Positions 1 through 5,957 of a DNA stretch of 5,957 nucleotides are shown here, in pieces. This stretch comes from an uncultured Chlorobiaceae bacterium (GTDB lineage Bacteria > Bacteroidota > Chlorobiia > Chlorobiales > Chlorobiaceae), in assembly GCA_903838095.1 (NCBI GenBank), contig CAILXE010000305.1:1-5957 (forward strand), given 5' to 3'. The notes beneath the pieces are model-generated. The model was not told where the DNA came from and did not search any database. It saw only the letters and a program-made list of their open reading frames with translations. Positions within the stretch are counted from its first letter, which is position 1; every line of letters begins with the position of its first letter. Both the position numbers and the translations under genes were made by a program.

Positions 1-1995
1 GTGCTGGTTGAATATGCCGGTGGCGATCAGCTTTTTGTGAATGTGCAGAATATCAATCTGCTCTCGAAGTATACCGCCTCTGAAAGCTCTCTCCCCTCTC
101 TTTCAAAACTTGGCAGTTCAAAGTGGGCGGCAAAAAAGGATAAGGTTCGCAAAAAAATCCGCGATATCGCGATCAACCTCATCAAGGTCTATGCGCAGAG
201 GAAAATGCAGCCCGGTTTTGCCTTTGCTCACGACTCCATTTTTATGCGTGAATTTGAGGCTTCCTTCATTTTTGATGAAACGCCCGATCAGCTCAAGGCG
301 ATCAATGAGGTCAAAAAGGATATGCAGGAGCCTCATCCCATGGATCGTTTGATCTGCGGGGATGCTGGTTTTGGAAAGACTGAAATTGCCATGCGCTCGG
401 CATTCAAGGCGGTCGAATCGCAGAAACAGGTGGCAATACTTACTCCGACTACGATTCTTGCCCATCAGCATGCGGAGTCGTTCACCAGAAGATTTGAGAA
501 TTTCCCGATTACTATAGCGGTGCTCAGCCGTTTTGTGACGCGCAAGGAGCAGCAGGAGATTCTGAAAAAAATCGAAAAAGGGCAGATTGATATTGTTATC
601 GGCACGCATCGGCTGGTGTCGAAGGATGTGCTCTTCAAGGATCTTGGTCTGCTTGTTATTGATGAGGAGCAGCATTTCGGCGTTGAGGTCAAGGAGAAGC
701 TGCGCGAACAGTTTCCCGGCGTCGATACGCTCACCATGTCGGCAACGCCTATTCCGCGAACGCTGCAATTTTCAATGCTTGGGGCAAGAGATCTCTCGAT
801 TGTCTCGACACCGCCGAAAAATCGCCAGCCTGTGGAGACCATCATCACCGATTATGATCCGGCGCTGATTCAGTCGGCGATTCTCAGGGAGATCAAGCGG
901 GAGGGGCAGGTGTTCTTTCTGCACAATCGTATCTCTTCGCTGGATGATGTTCTGGCAACGCTCAGGGAGCTTGTGCCCTCTGCCAGGATTGTCTTTGCTC
1001 ACGGGCAACTGCCCTCCAAAGAGCTTGAGAAGATCATGATGGATTTTATGCAGAAGGAGGTTGATGTGCTTATTTCAACCACCATCATCGGCTCGGGGCT
1101 TGATATCTCCAATGCCAATACCATCATCATCAACAGGGCCGACATGTTCGGCCTCTCCGACCTCTACCAGTTGCGCGGCAGAGTGGGGCGCAGTGAGAGA
1201 AAGGCCTACTGTTACCTGGTCACACCTCCGCTGAAAACCCTGAAAAAGGATGCGATGCAGCGGCTTGCGGTTATTGAAAGCTTTACGGAACTCGGTTCAG
1301 GTTTCAACATCGCCCTGCGTGACCTGGATATTCGTGGCGCAGGCAATTTGCTGGGCGCCGAGCAATCGGGATATATTCATGAACTTGGCTTCGACCTCTA
1401 CCAGAAAATGCTTGAAGAGACGGTTGCCGAGCTGAAATCCACCGAGTTCAGCCACATGTTTTCAGATGAAGGCGCAAAGGCTGCCCGGCAGCAGAAGCCC
1501 TGTGATCTTGTTTTCTTTTTTGACGCTCTTATTCCGGACTACTATCTCTCCGCAATTCATGAGCGCTTTGCCTTTTATGACAAAATCTCGAAGGCGCCGT
1601 CGGAACGTCACGTCGATGCTCTTGCCACCGAACTCCTTGACAGGTTCGGCGCTCTGCCGGAGGAGGTTTCAAACCTGCTGTTGCTGGCCAGGCTCAAGCT
1701 CACCGCGTCCTCCCTCGGTCTTGAAAAGATCGACATTCAGCTTCAGGGCACCACCATCTTCCTGCCAGCTCAGGATAACGAACATCTTGCCAACCGAGAG
1801 TTTCTGCAATACCTCTTTTTCTGCGTCCAGGAGCCATGGATGCAGGAGTACAAACCGGGATTCAAGATTGATAAAAAAATGAAGCTGGCGCTGCACCACC
1901 CGTCAGGGGCAGACACCACCCCAGCCGCGCTGATTGAGCGGTACAGTGAGCTGTTGAAAAAGATCGAACAGGAGTCGAAAACGCAGTTGGCGTAA
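1..1995 (+). CDS. mfd: Transcription-repair coupling factor Mfd, C-terminal part (5' end outside window)
   Basis: Mfd is a cytoplasmic ATP-driven translocase that pushes stalled RNA polymerase off DNA and recruits UvrA for nucleotide excision repair. The 664 codons here are the C-terminal part; E. coli Mfd is about 1150 residues, so roughly 400-500 residues (UvrB-like and UvrA-binding domains) lie upstream. The GTG at base 1 is an internal Val codon, because the reading frame opens inside the RNA-polymerase-interacting domain (about residues 1-25, [15 protein letters not shown]). The RecG-like motor follows: Walker [10 protein letters not shown] (120-128), DEEQ box (221-224), SATP motif III (247-250), motif V around [11 protein letters not shown] (360-370) and motif [11 protein letters not shown] (390-398). 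The post-helicase TRG-type segment [17 protein letters not shown] is at 441-457, and the C-terminal TRCF domain spans about 500-640. Motif V has Gly and Ser where Glu and Pro are usual. The gene ends in TAA, and no convincing terminator follows it. Confidence 0.96.
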   Translation: MLVEYAGGDQLFVNVQNINLLSKYTASESSLPSLSKLGSSKWAAKKDKVRKKIRDIAINLIKVYAQRKMQPGFAFAHDSIFMREFEASFIFDETPDQLKAINEVKKDMQEPHPMDRLICGDAGFGKTEIAMRSAFKAVESQKQVAILTPTTILAHQHAESFTRRFENFPITIAVLSRFVTRKEQQEILKKIEKGQIDIVIGTHRLVSKDVLFKDLGLLVIDEEQHFGVEVKEKLREQFPGVDTLTMSATPIPRTLQFSMLGARDLSIVSTPPKNRQPVETIITDYDPALIQSAILREIKREGQVFFLHNRISSLDDVLATLRELVPSARIVFAHGQLPSKELEKIMMDFMQKEVDVLISTTIIGSGLDISNANTIIINRADMFGLSDLYQLRGRVGRSERKAYCYLVTPPLKTLKKDAMQRLAVIESFTELGSGFNIALRDLDIRGAGNLLGAEQSGYIHELGFDLYQKMLEETVAELKSTEFSHMFSDEGAKAARQQKPCDLVFFFDALIPDYYLSAIHERFAFYDKISKAPSERHVDALATELLDRFGALPEEVSNLLLLARLKLTASSLGLEKIDIQLQGTTIFLPAQDNEHLANREFLQYLFFCVQEPWMQEYKPGFKIDKKMKLALHHPSGADTTPAALIERYSELLKKIEQESKTQLA

Positions 1996-1997
1996 AA

Positions 1998-2039
1998 ACA
2001 AGACCAGTCTCCTTTCTTTCCTTACGATACCTGTCTTGT
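1998..2039. repeat. Spaced inverted heptamers ACAAGAC / GTCTTGT just after mfd
   Basis: ACAAGAC at 1998-2004 is matched by its reverse complement GTCTTGT at 2033-2039, with 28 bases between them. The left half extends to ACAAGACCA (1998-2006), identical to 2189-2197 in the compact palindrome before the chlorosome gene. The pair starts two bases after the mfd stop codon. It could be a second, looser copy of a protein-binding site or part of the mfd 3' end. The lack of a U-run after 2039 argues against an intrinsic terminator. The spacer also carries a short direct repeat, ACGATACC, at 2024-2031 and 2057-2064. The repeat is seen directly; a function is only inferred. Confidence 0.4.
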
Positions 2040-2162
2040 CGACGACATCAGCCTGCACGATACCGCAGTGACTCCTGAGCCATAATGACAAATCATTCTG
2101 CCTCGGCTCTCCGAAAAAAAATAAGTCATAATGTGAGCTTGTTTTTATCACTGCGAAAACTT

Positions 2163-2190
2163 TTGACATGGTTTTGCTGTTATCTTTAAC
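2163..2190 (+). promoter_or_regulatory. Putative sigma-70-type promoter for the chlorosome [2Fe-2S] protein gene
   Basis: A perfect TTGACA -35 hexamer lies at 2163-2168. TTTAAC at 2185-2190 gives a 16-base spacer and matches TATAAT at four of six positions. An alternative is the extended -10-like TGTTATCTT (2178-2186), which would not be correctly spaced from TTGACA. Either choice puts the transcription start near 2193-2197, about 40 bases before the ATG at 2237 and inside the inverted repeat at 2189-2209. The surrounding spacer is AT-rich and holds no gene. This is inferred from consensus matching only. Confidence 0.4.
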
Positions 2191-2209
2191 AAGACCAAAA
2201 AAGTCTTGT
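2189..2209. promoter_or_regulatory. Perfect 7-7-7 inverted repeat, operator-like, over the predicted start of transcription
   Basis: ACAAGAC (2189-2195) and GTCTTGT (2203-2209) are perfect reverse complements around the 7-base spacer CAAAAAA. The element ends 27 bases before the ATG of the chlorosome-type gene and overlaps the predicted transcription start, a usual place for a repressor site. Alternatively it forms a small 7-bp hairpin in the mRNA leader. The stem has only three G-C pairs and is followed by TATTTTGG, so it is a poor intrinsic terminator. The same heptamers occur at 1998-2039. I do not recognise the motif as the site of a known regulator. Confidence 0.45.
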
Positions 2210-2236
2210 ATTTTGGAACATAACAATCATTATACC

Positions 2237-2767
2237 ATGCAAATCACAATCAATAATAAAGAGTATGAGGCGAACGTTGGTGACAGGCTGCTTGATATAG
2301 CACGTGTCAATCACGAACATATAGGATATTTTTGTGGGGGAAACGCTTTATGCCAAACCTGTTATGTCAGGGTGCTTGAAGGCGGCGAGCTGCTCTCTCC
2401 GCTCAATGAAGAGGAAAAGGCCCTTTTGTCAGACAACCTTGTCAGTGAAGGCACAAGAATGGCCTGTCAGACGACAGTTGAAAGAGAGGGCACCATAAGG
2501 ATGGTCTCGGTTGTAGAGGAGGTGAAGCAGATGTTTGAGCACGAGCCGCTGCAACTGGCAGGATATGCCGGCAAAATGGGGTGGGAGTCGCTGGTTAAAT
2601 TGCCTGACACTCTCGGACTGCAATCAAAAAGAGAACTTGATCTTTTGGAGGTGCTTGCAGATGTGGTCAGCGCCATTGGAGGCGCCTTTGAGCTGATTGG
2701 CAGGGCCTGTTCTTCATGGTGTTGTTGTAACACCGGAAGCTGCGGATGCGACGCAAAAAAGGGTTGA
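2237..2767 (+). CDS. Adrenodoxin-type [2Fe-2S] protein, chlorosome envelope CsmI/CsmJ/CsmX-like
   Basis: This 176-residue protein begins with a beta-grasp ferredoxin fold (about residues 1-95). Its ligand pattern is Cys33-X5-Cys39-X2-Cys42 with Cys77 further on, the adrenodoxin-like spacing rather than the plant CX4C type. In green sulfur bacteria, proteins of this kind (CsmI, CsmJ, CsmX) sit in the chlorosome envelope. There their redox state is thought to control quenching and energy transfer from bacteriochlorophyll. After the ferredoxin domain come an amphipathic stretch (about 92-135), a hydrophobic helix (about 134-157, LLEVLADVVSAIGGAFELIG) and a tail with six Cys between 158 and 171. 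It is somewhat shorter than I recall for this family, and I cannot say which member it is. The ATG at 2237 is preferred: upstream in-frame codons from 2168 would start inside the -35 box and add an atypical leader before the fold. No strong ribosome binding site is visible. A plain soluble ferredoxin is the alternative, but the hydrophobic C-terminal domain argues against it. Confidence 0.82.
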   Translation: MQITINNKEYEANVGDRLLDIARVNHEHIGYFCGGNALCQTCYVRVLEGGELLSPLNEEEKALLSDNLVSEGTRMACQTTVEREGTIRMVSVVEEVKQMFEHEPLQLAGYAGKMGWESLVKLPDTLGLQSKRELDLLEVLADVVSAIGGAFELIGRACSSWCCCNTGSCGCDAKKG

Positions 2768-2769
2768 TT

Positions 2770-2809
2770 GAGACAGTAAACAAAATGATTATATTTTGTT
2801 GTTTGTCTC
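2770..2809 (+). terminator. Long hairpin between the chlorosome-type gene and alanine dehydrogenase; possible weak terminator
   Basis: Arms at 2770-2786 (GAGACAGTAAACAAAAT) and 2793-2809 (ATTTTGTTGTTTGTCTC) enclose a 6-base loop, GATTAT. They form 14 Watson-Crick pairs and one G-U pair, with two adjacent mismatches in the middle. The hairpin starts three bases after the TGA of the [2Fe-2S] gene. It is followed by TTAACTTTTG, T-rich but not a clean U-run, so termination may be partial. It ends only 18 bases before the ATG of alanine dehydrogenase. It could therefore also act as a stability or processing element between two co-transcribed cistrons, or limit access to the downstream start. Confidence 0.6.
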
Positions 2810-2827
2810 TTAACTTTTGAACTGCTG

Positions 2828-4048
2828 ATGGGATACTCTTCTGATCTTGGAGATGTTGAGTTTGAGCTTGGCGCAAAGACGCTTGAACGGTGGCTCATCA
2901 GACCCGAAAGGGTTATGGATATTGTGCTGGGTATCCCCAGAGAGCGGGCTCAGGATGAACGCCGGGTGGCCATATCACCGCCCGGTGTCCAGATACTTGT
3001 TGAGCAGGGTATCAGGGTGATTGTTGAAAAGTCTGCGGGCAATTTCTGTAACTTTTCTGATCTTGCCTACGGAGAGGCAGGGGCGCTCATTGCGGAATCA
3101 CCTGAGGAGTTGTATGAGCAGTGCAATGTTATTGTCAAGGTTTCTCCCCCCCAGCCAGATGAGCTTTCGCTCTTTATGCCTGGTCAGTTACTCATTTCCG
3201 CCCTGCATCTTGGCACCGTCACTCCCGGATTGCTCAAAATCCTGCTCGAAAAAAACATTACGGCGATAGGATTTGAGTTTATAGAAACAAGGGATGGGGA
3301 GCTTCCTATTGTAAGAACGCTGAGCGAAATAGCAGGCTCGCTTGCGGTTCAGACTGCGGCCAAATATCTTGAAACGGGGTATGGCGGCAGCGGCATCCTG
3401 CTTGGCGGAATTGCCGGTGTTCCTCCCGCGCATGTCACGATTATCGGCGCAGGAACGGTGGGGCTTTTTGCCGCGCAGGATGCTCTGGGACTGGGTGCGC
3501 AAGTCACCGTCATTGACAAGGAGATTAACCGGCTGAGAAGGTTTGAGGCGTTTTTCAATCGTCATCTGGTGACGGCCATTGCCAACGATCATTACATCGC
3601 GGAACTGGCCAAAATGTCGGATGTGCTGATCGGCGCGTTAAGCCCCAAACAGAAAATAATCAAGCCTCTGGTCAGTGAACAGGTGGTAAAGTCGATGAAG
3701 CCGGGTTCGGTTATTATTGATGTGTCGATTGATCAGGGGGCCTGCTTCGCCACCAGTCGGCATACGTCACATACCAACCCGATTTACGTCAAATATGGCG
3801 TAACACACTACTGCGTTCCCAATATTCCCTCCGCTGTTGCAAAAACGGCCTCTTTCGCCCTGACCAATACACTGCTCCCTTTTCTTCTCAAACTGACGGG
3901 ACATGAGACGATCTCTGATATCCTGTGGAAAAGCCACAGTCTGAGAAGAGGAACCTATCTCTTTAAGGGGTATGTCACCAAAAAAATTCTGGCTGATCTG
4001 ACCGATGTTCAGTTCAGGGAAATTGATATGCTTCTCGCTGCCCGTTGA
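2828..4048 (+). CDS. ald: Alanine dehydrogenase (NAD+)
   Basis: The enzyme catalyses reversible oxidative deamination of L-alanine to pyruvate and ammonium with NAD+, linking nitrogen assimilation to central carbon. The 406-residue protein shows the AlaDH/PNT order. The N-terminal catalytic half has ERRVAISPPGV (44-54, Arg46 matching the pyruvate-binding Arg), Lys104 in VIVKVSPP and His127 in SALHLGT. The Rossmann domain has GAGTVG (207-212) and Asp230 at the end of the second strand (VTVID), favouring NAD+ over NADP+. The catalytic IDQGACF (301-307) contains Asp302, and PNIPSAVAKT (331-340) contains Asn332. The DQG motif and single-chain length separate it from the transhydrogenase alpha subunit. 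The family core usually starts near residue 30 (ATG at 2915). The roughly 29 preceding residues resemble an extension I recall from Bacteroidota enzymes, so the 2828 ATG is kept, although no clear Shine-Dalgarno precedes it. The gene follows the [2Fe-2S] gene by 60 bases across a hairpin and converges with crtH. Confidence 0.93.
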   Translation: MGYSSDLGDVEFELGAKTLERWLIRPERVMDIVLGIPRERAQDERRVAISPPGVQILVEQGIRVIVEKSAGNFCNFSDLAYGEAGALIAESPEELYEQCNVIVKVSPPQPDELSLFMPGQLLISALHLGTVTPGLLKILLEKNITAIGFEFIETRDGELPIVRTLSEIAGSLAVQTAAKYLETGYGGSGILLGGIAGVPPAHVTIIGAGTVGLFAAQDALGLGAQVTVIDKEINRLRRFEAFFNRHLVTAIANDHYIAELAKMSDVLIGALSPKQKIIKPLVSEQVVKSMKPGSVIIDVSIDQGACFATSRHTSHTNPIYVKYGVTHYCVPNIPSAVAKTASFALTNTLLPFLLKLTGHETISDILWKSHSLRRGTYLFKGYVTKKILADLTDVQFREIDMLLAAR

Positions 4049-4056
4049 GAGGCGAT

Positions 4057-5580
4057 TTACAGCAGAGCGTCAAGCGGTTTGCCAAATTTTCTTGCAATGT
4101 ATGAGGCGCATGACACACCTGAATAGGTAACGGCGATGACGCCTTGACCCGGAAAGGTGCTGTCTCCTGCGGCAAAAAGGTTTTTTATCGGCGTTGTGTT
4201 CTGTGGCTTCTGCAAGATGCTCTGCCCCGGTTTCAGCAGAGGCCCATAAGAGCCCTGAAATCGGCTGAGATAGCGCTCGTGGGTCAGTGGCGTGGCAAGC
4301 ACTTTCAGTTCAACAGCCTGTGACAGCCCTGGCAGAAGTCTCTCTGTCCGCGAAATAATTGCGTCGGCCATCTCATCTTTTGCCGCACGATACGCAGTGC
4401 TTCCTCTTTCATAATGCCGCCACTGTTCATACTCTCCTGTAACAAACGTATGAATAATATGCTTGCCGGGTGGCGCCAGTGATGGATCGAGAATCGTCGG
4501 CGCAGAGAAGTAGATGGTGCCGCCAGGCTGGTTATAGCTTTTCCAGTCATCAACAAGCACATGGTGAACATCAAAACCGTCGGGAATAACAGCGCCATCG
4601 ACACCAAGAAAAAGCTGGAACCAGCTTGGGGCCTGAAGAAATCTGTTGGCATCAACCCGGTAGCGTGCATCGGGAACAAGGCGGTTGAAGGTATCCCACA
4701 CAGTGGCATTACTGATCACTGCCTTTGCATAATGTTCCGTGCCGTCGGCAAGCCTGACCCCTCGCGTCTCTCCATTGTCGACCAGAATCTCGGTAACTTC
4801 GGATTGATAGTGGATGGCGCCGCCAAATTTTTCGATTCCCTTGCATAACGCCGCAGGTATTGCGCCGGATCCGCCAACAGGATAGTTGATGCCGCCAAAG
4901 TGGCGATCAGCCAGACAGATGCCGGCATTTACCAGTGGTGTTGCAATGGCATCCTGTACTGCCCAGGAGTAGGCCTCAATATCAATAAAGTGCAGAAGTT
5001 CCTCGTCACTGATGTACCTTCTGGCCGTTTTTCCCATCGATCGGAAGCTTTTCATGGCAAGCGCAACGGTCTTGAGAGGATTGGCGCTTCCAACCGAAAG
5101 CAGATGTGTCAGATCCTCAAGCGAACCGGCAGGCATGGAGCTGAGAATGTCGTACACCTCTTCAAGTTCACGGTAAAACTTTTTAATCCCTTCTGCTTCA
5201 TGCGGAAAACGGGAAGAAAGAGCGCCGAGAAATGCATGACGGTCATGGCAGGCGGCAACGGCAAAGCCATTGGGCAGATGATAATGAATCTGTACCGGGT
5301 CGGGAATCGTTCGAACCTCAACCCCAAGACTCCTGAAGATTCTTGTATGAAGATTCAGGGTGCCGCTGGAGTTGTTTTCACCAAATCCATAAAAAACCGA
5401 GGCGCCTGCATCAAACGTGTAGCCTTCACGCTGAAAGGAGGAGCAGCTCCCGCCGGGATAACGATTTTTCTCAAAAACAACCGTTGAAAAACCCTGCTTT
5501 TGAAGCAGCGCTGAAGCGGTCAACCCTCCGATGCCGGAGCCGATAACGATAACATCAGTTGATGTGCCTGTAGGTGCCAT
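4057..5580 (-). CDS. crtH: CrtH/CRTISO-type carotenoid isomerase (prolycopene isomerase)
   Basis: CrtH is an FAD-dependent membrane-associated enzyme. It turns poly-cis lycopene, made by the CrtP/CrtQ desaturases, into all-trans lycopene for chlorobactene or isorenieratene synthesis. The 507-residue product has the usual length. It shows the N-terminal dinucleotide-binding motif GSGIGG (14-19) with Glu37 for the ribose, RYPGGSC (40-46), and GGINYPVGGSGAIP (229-242). The C-terminal FAD motif NLFAAGDSTFPGQGV (467-481) is diagnostic for the CRTISO branch of the phytoene-desaturase-like flavoproteins. FAD-dependent desaturases of the CrtI or CrtP type are the alternatives, but GDSTFPGQG favours CrtH. 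I prefer the ATG at 5580. An in-frame GTG at 5601 would add seven residues (MRSTSKL); neither start has a clear ribosome binding site. The gene is convergent with alanine dehydrogenase, with stop codons 8 bases apart, and divergent from the ECF sigma gene across about 110 bases (87 if GTG is used). Confidence 0.92.
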   Translation of the reverse strand: MAPTGTSTDVIVIGSGIGGLTASALLQKQGFSTVVFEKNRYPGGSCSSFQREGYTFDAGASVFYGFGENNSSGTLNLHTRIFRSLGVEVRTIPDPVQIHYHLPNGFAVAACHDRHAFLGALSSRFPHEAEGIKKFYRELEEVYDILSSMPAGSLEDLTHLLSVGSANPLKTVALAMKSFRSMGKTARRYISDEELLHFIDIEAYSWAVQDAIATPLVNAGICLADRHFGGINYPVGGSGAIPAALCKGIEKFGGAIHYQSEVTEILVDNGETRGVRLADGTEHYAKAVISNATVWDTFNRLVPDARYRVDANRFLQAPSWFQLFLGVDGAVIPDGFDVHHVLVDDWKSYNQPGGTIYFSAPTILDPSLAPPGKHIIHTFVTGEYEQWRHYERGSTAYRAAKDEMADAIISRTERLLPGLSQAVELKVLATPLTHERYLSRFQGSYGPLLKPGQSILQKPQNTTPIKNLFAAGDSTFPGQGVIAVTYSGVSCASYIARKFGKPLDALL

Positions 5581-5601
5581 AAGTTTTGATGTGCTGCGCA
5601 C

Positions 5602-5688
5602 TGAATGTTCATAAACGCATTGAAATATATTGTTTTAAAATCATTATTTTCCACTGCAATGATATTTGAACCAGGAAGATTTCAGCTT
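5602..5688. promoter_or_regulatory. AT-rich divergent spacer between crtH and the ECF sigma gene
   Basis: This spacer must hold the promoter of crtH and probably that of the sigma gene. On the minus strand TATATT (complement of 5624-5629) is a fair -10, but the sequence 17 bases upstream is GGAAAA, a poor sigma-70 -35. On the plus strand TTGAAA (5620-5625) is a possible -35 with only a weak -10 (ATTATT, 5643-5648). A 6-bp inverted repeat, ATCATT (5640-5645) and AATGAT (5658-5663), surrounds 12 bases between the two putative promoters. No clear ECF-type GGAA...GTT/GTC promoter was found. Only the location is solid; the individual boxes are weak. Confidence 0.35.
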
Positions 5689-5957
5689 ATGGACAAGTCC
5701 GATCCAATTCATCCTCGAAAAACTCCTACAAAAAAAGAGGCGCTGTCTCGTGAGGAGCGCAAAAAACAGCGTGAATTTCAGAATGAGGCCGTGGTTCATC
5801 TCAATTCGCTCTATAACTACGCTCTCCATATAACCATGAATCCTGATGATGCAGAGGATCTGGTACAGGAGACCTATCTGAAGGCATATCGATTTTTTAA
5901 TTCTTTTGAGCGGGGAACAAACTGCAAAGCATGGCTGTTTAAAATTCTGAAGAATAA
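5689..5957 (+). CDS. ECF-type RNA polymerase sigma factor, N-terminal part (3' end outside window)
   Basis: The gene runs off the window after 89 full codons with no stop. The first 32 residues are charged and Lys/Arg-rich ([20 protein letters not shown] onward). From residue 33 sigma-70 region 2 is clear: [31 protein letters not shown] (38-68), with the core-binding DAEDLVQET (54-62), then [15 protein letters not shown] (73-87) leading into region 2.4. Region 4 and any downstream anti-sigma gene are not visible. The region-2 wording ([18 protein letters not shown]) resembles the SigR-like group of ECF factors. Members of that group are often paired with a zinc-binding anti-sigma factor and respond to oxidative or thiol stress; that link is inferred. 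AGGAAG at 5673-5678, ten bases before the ATG, serves as a ribosome binding site. The gene is divergent from crtH. Confidence 0.88.
   Translation, partial: MDKSDPIHPRKTPTKKEALSREERKKQREFQNEAVVHLNSLYNYALHITMNPDDAEDLVQETYLKAYRFFNSFERGTNCKAWLFKILKN

Noticed and set aside
1..3. GTG at base 1 as a start codon
   Set aside because: The translation begins inside the conserved RNA-polymerase-interacting domain of Mfd, so this GTG is an internal Val codon of a truncated gene.
118..768. Long open frame on the minus strand opposite mfd
   Set aside because: It lies wholly antisense to strongly conserved Mfd motifs and its translation shows no recognisable domain.
2077..2109. Hairpin after mfd (GAGCC...GGCTC around AATGA-CAAA-TCATT) as the mfd terminator
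   Set aside because: The outer arms do not stack on the inner stem without a large bulge, and an A-run rather than a T-run follows on the plus strand.
2168..2236. In-frame ATG at 2168 as the start of the [2Fe-2S] protein
   Set aside because: It overlaps the TTGACA box and spans the inverted repeat, and the extra residues are not part of the ferredoxin fold, which begins cleanly at MQITINNKEY from 2237.
1996..2236. Possible small RNA or riboswitch in the spacer before the [2Fe-2S] gene
   Set aside because: Apart from the heptamer repeats and a promoter-like box I see no conserved riboswitch core, and the predicted leader is only about 40 bases.
2467..2898. Minus-strand open frame across the [2Fe-2S] gene end and the start of alanine dehydrogenase
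   Set aside because: Its composition is low-complexity Ser/Pro-rich, typical of antisense translation, and it runs through the hairpin and two well-supported genes.
4900..5487. 195-codon plus-strand open frame opposite crtH
   Set aside because: It is antisense to the conserved CrtH coding sequence and has no recognisable domain; it is a shadow frame.
1..5957. Novel defence, mobile or CRISPR-like system
   Set aside because: All substantial frames are accounted for by known chromosomal families, and no transposase, integrase, terminal repeats or spaced direct repeats were seen.

Overview
The window looks like a piece of chromosome from a green sulfur bacterium (Chlorobiota; Chlorobium/Pelodictyon-like). 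Two things suggest this. A small adrenodoxin-type [2Fe-2S] protein resembles the chlorosome envelope proteins CsmI/CsmJ/CsmX. It lies close to a CrtH-type carotene isomerase, the enzyme these phototrophs use in the poly-cis lycopene route. The alanine dehydrogenase carries the N-terminal extension I associate with Bacteroidota/Chlorobiota. These assignments rest on motif recognition, not on a search.

Layout, left to right. Positions 1-1995 (+) hold the C-terminal part of the transcription-repair coupling factor Mfd: the end of the RNA-polymerase-interacting domain, the RecG-like translocase and the C-terminal TRCF domain. A 241-base AT-rich spacer follows. It holds a plausible promoter and a 7-7-7 inverted repeat across the predicted transcription start; the same heptamers recur just after mfd. 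Positions 2237-2767 (+) encode the CsmI/J/X-like [2Fe-2S] protein, which has an unusual Cys-rich tail. A 17-base-arm hairpin separates it from an alanine dehydrogenase (2828-4048, +). That gene runs convergently into crtH (4057-5580, -), with only 8 bases between the stop codons. An 87-base AT-rich spacer separates crtH from the divergent start of an ECF sigma factor (5689 to the window edge, +), of which only the N-terminal part including most of region 2 is present.

Functionally the window mixes housekeeping (mfd, alanine dehydrogenase) with photosynthesis genes (chlorosome Fe-S protein, carotenoid isomerase) and a regulator. No mobile element, CRISPR array, tRNA or rRNA is visible, and I see no clear sign of a previously undescribed system. 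The most interesting leads are regulatory: the operator-like repeat before the chlorosome gene, and the ECF sigma gene divergent from crtH. Two protein-level oddities are the Cys-rich tail of the chlorosome protein and substitutions in helicase motif V of Mfd.
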